DNA from: Botryosphaeria dothidea
Lineage: Eukaryota > Ascomycota > Dothideomycetes > Botryosphaeriales > Botryosphaeriaceae
Reading direction: 5' to 3'
Assembly (NCBI GenBank): GCA_011503125.2
Contig: WWBZ02000001.1
Location: 4,216,001 to 4,280,000 of the forward strand
DNA length: 64,000 bases
Under the pieces are notes generated by a model. That model worked only from the letters and a program-made list of their open reading frames with translations, was not told where the DNA came from and ran no database searches. This document shows positions 1 to 11,554 of this stretch, piece after piece (the first letter of the stretch is position 1; each line of letters starts with the position of its first letter). The translations under genes were made by a program, and so were the position numbers.

Positions 1-936
1 CGCCTTGACGAGCCGAGCCTCATCCACACCCTCGTTATGCCGCGCAGCCCGCACGGCCACCAACTCCAACGGCGTCGCAATGACGAACGGCAGCGTCCTC
101 AAATCGCCCTTGACCACCCACACCCTGCCGCCGCAATGCTCCCTGCTCTCCATCAGCTCGACCACCTGCTCCGCCCACATCGCCGCGCGCTCCATCTCCG
201 CCTGCGCCCACCCGGCCCGGCTGGCCTCGCCGCGCACCTCCCACAGGACGCGCTCGACCATGGCGGCGCTGCGCAGCCGCACGCCCGTGCGCTCCGCGCG
301 CTGCAGCGCCCGCACCACGACCTGCAGCTGCCCCTTGGCGGCCGCCGCGCGCACGAACTTCTGCAGCCACTCGTCCCGCAGCTTGACGCCCGCGTCCGCC
401 AGCCCCTCCATCAGCAGCACCACGTTCTCCCAGTCGCCGCGCGTCTCGGCAAGCCGCAGCGCGTCAGCGTAGACGCGCCACCGCCGCGGGATGTCGCGCT
501 GGCGGTCGACGTGCTCGAGCTCGACGTCGGCGCCGGCAACGGTGCTCCACACGGGCTCCGGGGCCGACGCCGACAGGCGCGCGCGGTGCTTCTCCCGGTA
601 GACGAGCGCTTCCTGGGCGGCGTTGAGGTGCGCGGGGACGAGGATGCGGCGGCGGGCGAGGTCGAAGAGCTCGGTGAGCTCGGGGGTGGAGGAGGGCTCG
701 AAGGTCGGGAGGGCTGGAGGAGGCCGTTAGCATTGGTGGTTCAATGGGGTTGTTTTTGGGCCGGGTTCCGCGAGATTATTGGTGGTGGATGGGAGAAACG
801 CGAGGGCATGTCGGAAGTTTGATGGACGGGCAAATTCATTGGACCTACTGTGTCGTTGGCGGATGGCGCTTGTTGTGAAGTTCTGGCGACTGGCTTGCCG
901 CAGCGCAGCGCGCCAGCTTCGTGTTGTTAAGCTCAT
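1..936 (-). CDS. Mitochondrially targeted fungal protein (partial, C-terminus off the window)
   Basis: I do not recognise this family. The ATG at 936 opens a typical mitochondrial presequence (Arg/Ser/Thr-rich, no acidic residues, starting MSLTTRSWRAALRQ). Exon 1 is 936-849. An intron 848-714 has donor GTAGGT, branch GCTAAC and acceptor CTCCAG. Exon 2 runs from 713 off the left edge, uninterrupted. The mature part is helical, alternating Ala/Arg/Glu-rich stretches with Leu/Val/Trp, and includes RRRILVPAHLNAAQEALVYR and a repeated RVLWEVRGEA-like pattern. There are no catalytic motifs and no membrane segment. This composition resembles fungal mitoribosomal or respiratory-assembly proteins, but that is only an inference. 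The high GC third positions give long shadow frames on both strands. The minus frame is chosen because it joins in phase across a canonical intron. Confidence 0.7.
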
Positions 937-1471
937 TGCGAGAGGGGATGTGTGGAGGGCGCAATGGTCGTCGGAGTGACGCTGGTAATCGAAGCGTCGG
1001 CGAACGGAAGAGTCGCGCGAGCTTCGTTGATCGAAAAGTTCTGCCGCGTGCCACCGCCCTCAGGACGCAATCGAAGGGCATCAACTCTCGATCGAAGAGA
1101 TACAGTCCCTCTAAAAGGTTAGTTTGTTTGCGTCCATTAATACATTTGTGCACCATTGATGATTGGTCTAGAGATAGGATCACGGTCGCGAAGACTAAAT
1201 GTCATACCATCCAATCATGAACCACCTGGTTCCTTTCACGCTATTCAACAGAGCCCTTGACAGGCTTGGACCTGAGAATTCTCGCAAATACTTACGGCGT
1301 ATTCACTCAGTATATATTTTTCATATAAGATAGTACCGCATAGCGGTGGTGATACACGTATATTTCTACACCGTCTAACCAGTCATCTCTAAATCCGTGA
1401 TTACTTAAAAAGGAATCCCCAACTCATCATTCCACAGATTCCCACATCCCAAGAAGAAACAACGTCCCCGC
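937..1471. other. Intergenic, 535 bp
   Basis: Lies upstream of the partial mitochondrial protein gene (minus) and downstream of the aminopeptidase gene (minus). The part around 1290-1400 is AT-rich with TATATATTTTTCATATA-like sequence and may contain the aminopeptidase 3' end. No gene seen. Confidence 0.6.
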
Positions 1472-3290
1472 TTACACGGTGTCCCTAAACTCCTGGTCAA
1501 CACTCTCATAATGATCCAAGAAGCCCTGGAAAATCAGCACGCCCAGACCGGGGTCCAAGCTGCCCGTCGTCGCGCGGATGCTGTGCATGCTCAGCTGCGG
1601 GATACCGGCATCGATGGCACGGATACCCGTGGCGGCGCTCAGCATGGGGCCGACGGTACCACCGCTGCGGCTGTCGTTCCTGATCTGGAAGACCTGGAGC
1701 TTCTGACCGCTCTTGTCAGCGACGCGCTGCAGGATGGCGGTGCTGACGGCGTCGGTGGTCATGTGGCCGTTCGAGTCGGCCGAGACGACGAGGCCGACGT
1801 TCAGGCGCGGCGAGTGGTTCTCGAGGTAGGCGTTCAGGAAGTTGGGGTTGACGGCGTGGATGACGTCGGACGAGACGAGGAAGGAGTTGGCAAAGGTCTG
1901 GGAGAGGAGGGATGGCGTGGGGAAGCCGGCGAAGGCGTCGACGATGCGGTTGATGATTGATGGGAGGAAGTTGCTGCGGGCGCCCTGGCGGAGCAGACTG
2001 CCGATCTCCTCGTCGTCGAAGAGGCCGACAACCTTAACGATGCTCGAGGATGAGGTTGCGGAGGTCTCGGAAGAAGTGCTGTTGAGCAGGGCCTGGACAG
2101 CCGCCCACGAGCACAGCTTGTCGTCGACCCGGCCGGCGAAGATGAACTCCTTCTCAATTCCACCCACCTGCGCGGGCTGCGTGTCGAACAGCTCGAGTTC
2201 CCAGTTGACGATGCTGCTGTAATCGGTGATGCCGAGCTCCTTGGAAATGGCCTTGACCAGGCGTTCCGGCTGCGTCGAGGTGAAGGCACCCTCTCCACCG
2301 AGAAGAGCAGGCTTAAATTCGGCATCGTCTCCCTCCTTCTTCACACCCAAGATATCGCTGTTGTCCAGACCGATGATCGGCACCATCTGCGTCTCCTTGT
2401 TGAACGGGCCCTGGGCTGCAGCACCGAAATGAGGAGCAAGAGTAGGAACGCGAGCAACTTTTCCAGCCATCAGTACACGATCCGCAAACCAGTTGGTAAT
2501 ATCATAGAGAGAACTCACTCGGCCAATCCAGCTTCACCAACTTGCTCACCACCTTCCCGCTCCCCTCCCTGACCAGCACCCTGCCACCAATCCCCAAATC
2601 CCTGTCCCACCACGTGCTGTTCAGCGCGCCCGCATATGGCGCCACGCCCAGCTGCTCGTAACCGGCCTTTGTCCGCAGCGTCGGGATGGGCTTGAGCTTG
2701 GCCGTCAGCGCGTCGATGTGGCCAGCCAGGATGGCTGCGCCGTTGCCCGCCTCGTAGTTATCACCGACGGCGAACGCAATCAGCGACGAGCCGTTGCGCT
2801 CGACGAAGTACTTGCCGCCGGCATCCAGCTTCCACACGTCGCGCTCCGACAACTTCTTGTAGCCGTGGGCCTTGAGGTCGGCCGCCACGGCCTCGACGGC
2901 GTGGAACACCGTCGGGTTGTCCGTCAGGAAGTCGCAGAAGGGCTGGGTGTAGTCCTCGGGCTTGACGCTGCGGAAGGCGGCGGGCGAGGCGGCAGTGCTG
3001 CTGGATGACGACGAGAACCTCTGGCTGTTGGAGGGCGTGGGCTTCGCGGCGGCGGGACGCGGCGTCTCGGGCACCTTGGGGGGAACGGGCGGGACGGTGC
3101 GAGAGAACATGGACGAGCTGAAGAGCGTCTCGCCCTGGGAAGGCTCGAGGAGGCCGGGCCAGGTGCGCTGCTCAGACTCCCAGCCGGGTGCCGAGGTAGA
3201 CGATGGGGGTTGCATGTTGTTGCTGTTATCGATGACGATGGGGGACTGAGACTCGGACTTGGGGCGGAGGGTGGGAGGATTCTTGGTCAT
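1472..3290 (-). CDS. Vacuolar-type aspartyl aminopeptidase (M18 family, Ape1/Lap4-like)
   Basis: Metallo-aminopeptidase of family M18, removing N-terminal residues from peptides. Exons 3290-2519 and 2457-1472, with an intron 2518-2458 (donor GTGAGT); 585 residues. The M18 metal-site segments are visible in order: AGHIDALTAKLKPI, DDKLCSWAA, FDDEEIGSLLRQGA, VSADSNGHM and SMHSIRATTGS near the C-terminus. These and the segment RVPTLAPHFG match the yeast vacuolar aminopeptidase I (Ape1/Lap4) type better than the cytosolic mammalian type. The first ~110 residues are a Ser/Pro-rich extension without similarity to the short amphipathic Ape1 propeptide. The start at 3290 is the first in-frame ATG. A second ATG about 25 codons later (PIVIDNSNNMQPP) is possible. 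Probable role: vacuolar peptide turnover, delivered by selective autophagy as in yeast (family knowledge). Confidence 0.93.
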
Positions 3291-3804
3291 AATGGGAGCT
3301 TTGGGGGAGGAAAGTCTGGTGCGGCGATGGTAGAAGGCTCTCTCCAGCTTCTTGCTGTGTCAGACTGGAGAAAAAGAATGGGATGGGGAGGTTGTTGACA
3401 ATGGCGTGCGCGTGGCTGGGGTTTAGTTGATAGATGTCATGAGGGCATCTGCACGTGGTGCCTGGCACAGCTCGCGCCTCGGGCCAAGCTTCAGAGCTCC
3501 CCTGTCAACGCCGCCCACTCTTTGCACCGCCTCATCTCTCCGCAGCCAGTAGTCAGGTACGACATCGCTTCTTTCGGAACGCCAGCTCTGAGAATGTCAC
3601 ACACCGCAAGTCATACCCCAGAAGCCAAGAGTCACCACCAGAAGTTGTGTTACTTTGCATCATTTCATTTCTCTTCAGTATTCTAAACTCTGACGTCCAG
3701 ATGTGAAACACAGAGAGAGAGAGCTCTTGCAATGCTCTAGCATGCTTTTTGAATGCGTCCGAAAAGATATCCCCACAGTCTCGCCACAAAGAGAAATTTC
3801 ACAT
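3291..3804. other. Intergenic, 514 bp, aminopeptidase promoter side
   Basis: Upstream region of the minus-strand aminopeptidase and 3' flank of the minus-strand seryl-tRNA synthetase. Contains a short (GA)n run at about 3711-3722. No gene seen. Confidence 0.6.
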
Positions 3805-5466
3805 TTAGACCTTCAGGTCCTTAACTTTGTCCGCAACATCGCCCGGCGCAGGGACCTTGGGCTTCGGGCCAGAGGCCTTGCCCGCAGCCTTCGCCGAAGT
3901 GGTGTCCTTGGGCAGCTCCCTGACGAAGGGCAGGAACTCGGGTTGGCCAGGGATGTACTTGCGCAGGACCTCGGGAACGCGGAAACCGTCCTCGGTCTGA
4001 TAGTTCTCGAGAATGCAGCAAAGGCAGCGCTCGGTTGCAGCAAGGGTGGAGTTCTGGAAAAAGACTTGTTAAATCGCTCCATGCTTGGTCAAATAGGATT
4101 CATTTACTCACCAGGGCGTGCACGTATTCCTTCCTGGTGGCAGTCTGCTTCTTGGTGCCGTACCGGATCTCCAGCTCACGGGTCTGGTAGTCCGTGCAGT
4201 TAGAGCAGGAGACCAGCTCCTTGTACTCGCCCTGGAAGGGGAACCATGCTTCCAAGTCGAACTTCTTGGAGGCGGCGTTGTTCAGCGCGCCGGAGACAAT
4301 GGCTACAACCTGGTAAGGCAGCTTCAAGGACTTGTAGAACTCTTCTGAAGTGTCGATCATGCTGTCGAACGCGGCCCACGACTCGTCGGGTTTGGTGATG
4401 AGGAACTGCTCGATCTTCTCGAACTGGTGGACACGGAAGATACCCCATGCATCCCTGCCGTGCGAACCAGCCTCCTTCCTGAAGCAGGTTGAGTAGCCGG
4501 CGTACTTGATGGGGAGCTCGGCGGGCTTCAACCATTCCTCGGAGTGCAGGGCGGACAACGGCTGTTCTGAAGTGGCAATGAGATACTTGTCGGTATCCCT
4601 GTTGTTCTCGTCCTCCGTGACCTTGTACAGCTCTTCGTCGAACTGCTCAAGCTGCGCGGTCTTGGCCATCTGATCCCGGAGCATCATGAATGGCGGGGCG
4701 TTGGGCTGGTAGCCCTTGTTGTAAAGAAACTCGAGACCGTAGTTGACAAGGGCCACTGTTTGATTTTTGGTTAGCATTACGAGCTCGCCCAGGGCGTGTG
4801 GAGATACCTACGGTTCAGGAAGAGACCCATGCCAGTCAGGCAGTAACCACGGTGGCCGACAACCTTGACACCACGATCGGGGTCGTAGCCACCCAGGCGA
4901 TACAGGACTTCGTGGTGGGAAAGGCATTCTTTCTTCTCGACCGTCACGCCCTCGGGGACCCACGTCCTTATTATCTCGTTGTTCTCCTCATCGTTGCTGA
5001 CCGGAACCGAAGGGTGCACGTAGTTGCCCACCGTCTTCACCTTCGCTATCGCAGCAATCAGTTCCACGTCTTTTTGGGCACGCATAGTCGTGCGACGCAC
5101 CGTTCAGCGCCTTCAGCTTCTCGGCAGCCAGGTCTTCTTGCGCCTTCTTCTTATTCGTGAGCTCCTCCTTCTGCTTCAGCAGATCGTCCGCATTCTCCTT
5201 GGCCTTCTTCTTCTGCCCAATCTCCTTCTGCGTCGCGTTGATCTGGGAGCTGATCTGGGTGGCCTCGTACTGGGCTGTGAAAACAGAGGGTCAGCAAGAA
5301 TGTCGCCCGAATTTGTGAGTGCGGGCTGCTAACTTTTCCTGTGGTCCTCGAACATGGCAATGATTTCGTCGACAACCTCGACCGGGGCGTTGCGCTTGCG
5401 CTGCGACTCCCTGATCTTCTCAGGGTCGCCGCCGCGCTCCTTTATGAAATCCTGGATGTCGAGCAT
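3805..5466 (-). CDS. Cytosolic seryl-tRNA synthetase
   Basis: Charges tRNA-Ser with serine (class II synthetase). Five exons: 5466-5334, 5274-5101, 5045-4812, 4755-4112 and 4053-3805; 477 residues. The N-terminus [20 protein letters not shown] and the following coiled-coil arm are typical of eukaryotic SerRS. Class II motifs are visible: motif 2 around [21 protein letters not shown], then FEKIEQF and [20 protein letters not shown], and motif 3 near [19 protein letters not shown]. The tail is basic and Ala/Pro/Lys-rich, as in other fungal cytosolic enzymes, and there is no mitochondrial presequence. The intron 5100-5046 (55 bp, CTGAT branch) is preferred over a 31-nt alternative because it restores the exact spacing of the arm seen in yeast Ses1. 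Confidence 0.96.
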
Positions 5467-6464
5467 GGTGGCAGGCAGTCAAGGCGAGGAGCAATTGGTG
5501 AGGAGCGAGCGGAGGGTTGGGCGCGATAGGCGGCGGAATGTTTGAGTAGAACGAGGGACCGACTGACTGTGCTGCCCCACTAAGTGCCCTGTGGCCTCCG
5601 TCTGGAGTCATGACTCAGTCAACCCTGCCCGTTTCTCGTGGCCGTCCATCCATGCAATCCATGCGAGCGATCTCAACGAGAATCTTTTTTACTTTCCGGC
5701 CGATACCCGGCTTCGAGGCACATGAACCGTTTTTTTATGCGTTTAAAAAACTCAATTATCTTCCACACGCCACTCACAGCATTGCGACAGAGGAAGTTTT
5801 CCGGGTCAGCCTCAAACTCCAAGGCATAAATCCGGAAATCAATCACTCTTTCCACGCACAAACCGAAGACAATGTTTTTTCAGAGCTGATTGACAGCATG
5901 TGATCACGTCAAGCACCATGCGAAGGAATGCCTTATCAGGCATCATTCATTTGTGACGCAGCCGCTGAACTATGAGTACACCTTTGGAAATTTCAGTGGA
6001 TTGCAAGACCGAGAGTTACTGATATCGCCCCTGAGAAAGCATCTCGAACAAGACCTGACACCGTGCACAACAAGATTGCAGAAATAGCAGGGCGGCACGC
6101 TGAAGAATCAATAAATGTAAAGCAACACAATGAAAACGGAGTTTTGCCCGCATCCCACCCGAAAATTCATCCGTGTAATTCGCTCCGGATGTGACTTCTT
6201 TCAGTCGGATATCAATTGCCTTGAGTAATGACAGAATCAACAAGAAGAGTGGTCGCAGTGGTCGATAAAAATAGAAGAAAAAGGGCTCGTGCCCAGGAGC
6301 AGTATCCGTTTTTGTGGGCGGGTATTTCATTTCCGCGTGTCTATAGGCCTTGGCGGCATGTTAAGAATTCCGTGAGGATTTTGAAGTCTCACACAGCAAC
6401 TGGAATGTAGATGAACGGGTGTACTTCGTTGAGTGTGGATTCACCGGCCTCTTGGCGAATCGGT
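5467..6464. other. Intergenic, 998 bp
   Basis: Upstream of the minus-strand seryl-tRNA synthetase and downstream of the minus-strand OPI1-like gene. Short open frames exist on both strands, but none has splice support or a recognisable domain. The segment 5690-5760 is T/A-rich. No gene seen. Confidence 0.6.
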
Positions 6465-8233
6465 TCACTTCTTCGAGGGCATTTCTGTGGTGGGTAGTCC
6501 GTTGGCGGACTTCTCGTCGCGGGGTGCTGAGCTGCTGGTGCGCGAGCGACCCATGCTATCCAACCATTTTTCGGCACTCTTAATGGTGCTTTCAACCACC
6601 AAGCTGACCTGATCGATCATGTCTAGGCCTTCTTTGGCGAACGCAAGCATGCGATTCGCACCTCTGACCTCGGCGGGCTCTCCATGCTCACCTTCATGGC
6701 CATTCTGAGTAGATGCCGCACTGGCAGCTTGCCACCGCTGGGGTACAGAGAGCAATTGTCTGCGGACAAGGTTGCTTGCATTCTCCGGAAGAGCACCACC
6801 GGTGTAGTGCGATACAGACGCGCAGACCTTCTTCAAGGTCTCCCAGATATCTTGGCTGAGAGCATTAATGCGATTGGCAAGACGACGGCTCTCTTCTTCG
6901 CGATGCTTCTCTTCCATATCGCGCATAAGCTGCCTGGAGCCTACGCCCTTCTCGTCGGATTGTTGTTGAGTGGACTTGCTGGAGCTAGTGGCTTTCTCAA
7001 AGTCCTCAAGAACCATTCGAAGAGCGCGCATAGCAGTGCCAATATGTGCCGTTGCCTCGCGAAGAAGTTTCAAGCAGAACTTCAGACTGCGCAATGACTT
7101 CTCGGAAAGAGCAACACCGAGACCAGATGTCGTGATCATCACGCGAGTGGACCAATGTGATGGCCGTGAGCTTTCGCCACGCTGCTTATCAGAGCCGTTA
7201 AGCAGGGCAAGTTGTCTGTGCTGACGGGCGTGGCCATTAGTGAACGGCCTTTCCTCGTACTCCGGTGAGCGTTCAGTGTCATACGGAGGGAGTGTCTCCT
7301 CCCGAACAGACGAGATATCCGAGTCCCCTCGGGTCCGAGCTGCGCGCACAGGTGGGGTCTGAAGGCCTTGCTCAATGTCCATCATGTCATTATCAGTCCT
7401 CCGCCGCTTGTGACTTCCGCTCTCGACCTCATTTGCCCCCTCTCCAAGATAGCGCCGGATACTGTTCTCCACACCAGTGCGCCGACCAACTGTGCCTACG
7501 GTGTTGGCAAAGTTGCGCTCCAGAAAGTCTGCACTGGATTGCACAAATCGGGGAGAATATGTCTTGGTTGTTGAGTATGCCGAGAGTGAGCCGTTAATAG
7601 TGTTACCAATCCACGGGTGGCGTGACGTCACGAGGGAGAGTAGAGGCTCGCGTTCCTGGCTAGACGATTGATCCGAAGACGGGGGCAGTGTCGCGCTACG
7701 GCCAGGAGGGGACATGACATAATCTGTTCCGGTTAACAGTGAGCGCTCAACGAGGGGGTGCGGGCTGTACCTGGGTTGCCCAGACCAGCGATAGCCTCTG
7801 CAGCGAGGAGCTCCTTCTGGCTACGAGTCGACGTCTGAGTATTGCCGTTGACCTGATCATCCATGCTCACAATACTCTCAGTGTCCATGGGGCTGCCCAT
7901 GTCCATCTCAGCGGCGCTGCGCGGCGCCGTAACAGGCGCGCGGGGCAATGAAGCATGTTGGAAGATGCCTGGGTTCTGCCATTGCTGAGTATCGGCTGCG
8001 TGCTTGGGAAACAAGGGTGATCCGTAGTTATCAAGAGAGTTCGAGGCGCTTCGAGAGTGGGTCGAGACGGGAAGCCTAAGAGACTTCAAGTCCGGAAGGT
8101 GCACTCCATTCGTAGCGGGAGACGGAGCAGCTGGTAGAGCTCGTGGAGGGTCTTGAGTGGGTACCGAAGGCAGTTGAAGCGTGTCGGGGTCGTTGTGGGC
8201 ATAGGGCGGCGGTCGCTCTTCCTGCACCTCCAT
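6465..8233 (-). CDS. Opi1-family transcriptional regulator (CCG-8-like)
   Basis: Regulator of phospholipid/inositol genes in yeast (Opi1); the Neurospora homologue is clock-controlled gene-8. Exons 8233-7771 and 7723-6465, with an intron 7770-7724 (47 bp, donor GTACAG); 573 residues. The diagnostic Opi1 block spans the junction and beyond: LAAEAIAGLGNPDYV, then LLSLVTSRHPWIGNTINGSL, SAYSTTKTYSPRFVQS and GRRTGVENSIRRYLGEG, followed by a basic cluster (HKRRR) that could act in nuclear import or lipid binding. The middle block around VALSEKSLRSLKFCLKLLRE is the second conserved Opi1 region. The N-terminal 150 residues are Pro/Ser-rich. A C-terminal helical block (ANRMLAFAKEGLDMIDQVSL) is also conserved in fungal members. 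Family assignment is by recognition of these blocks. Confidence 0.9.
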
Positions 8234-11200
8234 GGCGGGTGAGGTTGGCGCCGTCGGGTGACGCAGAGATTGCCGATCGATGAGGTGAGGCGGAGCGACA
8301 CAGACGGCGACGAGTAGGGATCTTTACGACGGTGCGCAGGCGCAGCAGACGTGAAGAACGTGTCGGCGACGTTGTTGAGCTGGAGTGATTTTGAGGCCGG
8401 GCCGGGAGTATCAGCGGCGGTTCATGCTGTGAGTGGAGGCAGGCGGCACTTCTTGTTCTGCGGCGGGCGGGAAGGATGGTCATTTATTGACATGTGAACA
8501 GTCGGAGCTCGATACAGCGACCCACCGTAACGGGACTAGCTCGGGTAAGACGATACGACGTCTCGAAAGGAGTAACGATCGCTAGCACGGTAATTCTGTC
8601 GCTTGCTCGCTTGAGCGGCTATCACGGGAAGGGTGAGCAGCTTTCATTGGGCAAAAGGCTCTCTCGTCTTGGAGTTGCCTTTTCAACATAACATTAGTCA
8701 ACTTGTCTCATCTGATCTTTGGGTTGTAAAGAAAGAGCCCGAGCTCCCGGCGCCCAGCAGCAACTGGGCCAAGCTTGCCTAAAATTGCACTCTAGCGCGT
8801 CCCACGTGAATGTGCACGAACGTCCGACTTCCTGGGCGTGCCGAGTCTAATACTCTCTAACCGCAACAGCCAATCATACACGTTACAGGCGGACGGAGGG
8901 TTCCGAAAGCAGCGTATCAGGTAGGCAGGACGCAACTCCTGAGGATTCCAACAAGCCACCCTTCGCCTTCGTCATCGGGATGGCCTCCCCGAGTTCTGTT
9001 TTGGGTGGCACCGCGGGGACGGGCAATATGCACCCCAGATATATCCACCAATGACGCAGTTGTGATAGGCTCTGACATGCAAGCCGTCTGCGGCTTCCAC
9101 CGTCGACACATGAAGGTTCAAGTAAGGAGGGTTGAATAAAGACAACGCTGCCCACAGGATTTAGGTACTTCAGCTGGCCTCAGCTCCCCAACGCCAGCCT
9201 CTGCGACCAATCGATGCTACCTCTCTGCTTCTAGTACCGACGCGCCTACTGGACGGACGCACTGCCAGCACAGCAAAGGCATGCTTTAATTTACCTCTTG
9301 CATGGCGGGTCTCCAGTCCTGAAGAACGGCCTGCCGGTACCCATGATCTGTTGCTTTGTTTTTCCTTGCTTCGCGCCGCGACCACCTGGGCGGCTCCCGG
9401 CTCGACACCGGCAAGCAGTCAACGCCTTTCTCGACCAGCGAACTTCGAGCTTGCGAGCGATCCATCCGTTACTTTGCACCGCAATCTTGGGCTCCAACGG
9501 CGTCAGAAACCGCCTCAAGAAACCGCCGAGGAAAATTAGTCGACGTTTGGTGCGGATTGCAGCGACATGGGCTGTGCCCCTCGCTCCGCATGTGAAAACC
9601 GAGACGATCCGCCTGGGAAGAGGAACGCCCACTGACTAGCCTTTCCGACCGCATCGTCCGGAATTACGTTTCTCCCAATACCGCCAGCTGCAGTGAAAAC
9701 GCTTGTGATAGCGCTAGCGGACTATGTTCTCCGGGCCTCTCAAGCTGCCTTGTCTTTCGTTATGTTATCGCAATAGGAAAAAAGCAATAAACCATTGATC
9801 AGTCACGACGAACCCAGCTTCGTGGATCCATGGGCCAGAAAACGACTGCACAAGCTACAGCAGCAATAATACCGCGAATATGGACATACCGTACCTGTAC
9901 TTTCGAGATTGTCTGGGAATTTACAAGGCCCCCTGTCGCCAGACGGAGCTGCAGCCAGTTTCCAACCGTTACAAGGCCAATTTCTGGCGAGACTTTTTCT
10001 ACTCACACTTCGGCCGCTGGACATCAGGAAAACAGACATGATCCACGTTTGGGTTCATGTGCCACGCTATCATCGTCCACCACAGTTGACAGAGCGGGAC
10101 ATGGATTTGGATTAAAGCGAGAGACATGGTTTGCGCAAGAAGCGCCGTGGCTGTGTCAAGAATAAAAATGCGCGACGGTCTGGAATTAAGGGTGGGTGTT
10201 TCGACGTAGCGACCGCCAACTGAGACGGTGAGCGGACGGAAGCAGCTCAGATCATCGCCATTCGAACGTCGTGGCGTCCGTTTACGATCGGCAATTCGGC
10301 ATGGCCTTTGCAGGAGAGCACGGCAGCTGCGTTGGACGAGGCGCCAGCTCATTCGCTTAAAACGAGTACGTGTCGCGAAATGGCCCCCTTTACGGCGCTC
10401 CCCCAGAGCGAGCGCAGGAAAAAATTTCGGCGTCGCGAGTGCGGCGACATTGGCAGCAAGGAGTGCGCTGTCAATTGCATGCTGTGGAAGTAATCAAAAT
10501 GCGGCTTCCCGCGGCATGACGATTGAGGCTGGACGAAGGTTGTAGAGGGACTTGTTCCCCGCGCAATGTCCGCTGACAAAGACAGCAGATGACCGCCTTT
10601 TTGCACGTCTGCGGCTGCATGCAGCGGGGGATACGGACAATACCCCGTGCAGTCGGGCCAATGGTCTGGCCGAAGATAAGGAGGCAGTGGCGGTCACAGC
10701 TGGCCGCGGACTCCACGCACGAGAAAGTTCGGACGGGGGGCCGCAAGATGTTCGACGCTGTTCGAAAGAGCGAGGCCGACGTGGGTGTGCGGCCCACAGG
10801 ATGGACAGCCAAGATCTGAAGTCCCGCAGGCGCGTACCGACCCGAGAATCTGCCTGTAAGCCTCAGCCTTGTGCGACTCAGGTGCCGCATGTCAAGCACG
10901 CTCAAGGCACGCGTTCGGAGTCACTCAAAATGCGCTGATTGGCTGCGCCGCGCATGCCAAGTCTGATGAGTGCATTTGATTCATCAGCAGCGGTCACCTT
11001 GTTCCCGATGTGGAGACTGACGCCTGCGGTGTCCCGCGAGCTGTCAACCTGCGGTCGCCGCCCCTCGGCAACTAGCAGCAGGTAGCGAAACCTCTGCCGA
11101 CGTCGGCCACACGCTGTCGGCTGAGAGGAGCTTTGCGATGAGTAACCGCCAGTCCAAGACTGCCCGCACCATGGCTTGTCACCGGTGTCCAGATCGGGAT

Positions 11201-11554
11201 GCTTCTCTTCAAGACAGCCAGGGGTCCGGCTATCTGGAATGCGAGCTCCACCACGCTATCTGGGCCTCGCCGTCCGCGCTGGGGCCCTTGCGCTGCACTC
11301 AGGTCCACGGATTTACGGCTTTAACGACAAAAGAGGCCCATTTTGCCCGACCGCCGCCAAGAGCCCTGCAAGGGTAGCATCCTCCCCGGTCACATTTCTC
11401 CAGCTCAAAACCTCCCCGCCGTAAACCTCTCTCCCTCCTTTTTCCCTCAAGTAGTGCGGCGGCCGCCTTCATTCTTTCTATATAGGCTGCGTGGAAGCCT
11501 ACCGGCCGCCCTTTAACCTTCTTTTTCCCGCCTGTTCGAGCGGCTCTACCAACC
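8234..11554. other. Long intergenic region, 3.3 kb, between OPI1-like gene and PDR transporter
   Basis: The left ~450 bp is the OPI1-like promoter. The rest lies upstream of the transporter. Numerous short ORFs occur on both strands, but none shows a domain, a signal peptide or in-phase introns. Two CCGCGG palindromes lie at about 10509-10514 and 10704-10709, and an inverted CCAAT (GATTGG) at about 10937. Pyrimidine-rich sequence precedes the transporter start. It could hold a long regulated promoter or an undetected non-coding RNA. Confidence 0.5.
11479..11484 (+). promoter_or_regulatory. TATA box of PDR transporter
   Basis: TATATA within TTTCTATATAGGCTG, 70 bp upstream of the start codon at 11555 and preceded by a pyrimidine-rich tract at about 11400-11475. 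The position and context fit a core promoter. Confidence 0.45.

Noticed and set aside
37..822. 261-codon plus-strand frame
   Set aside because: Arg/Pro/His-rich shadow of the minus-strand gene, which has a presequence and an in-phase intron.
5070..5100. A 31-nt intron in the seryl-tRNA synthetase gene
   Set aside because: The same donor with the acceptor at 5046 gives a normal 55-nt intron with a CTGAT branch and the exact arm length of yeast Ses1.
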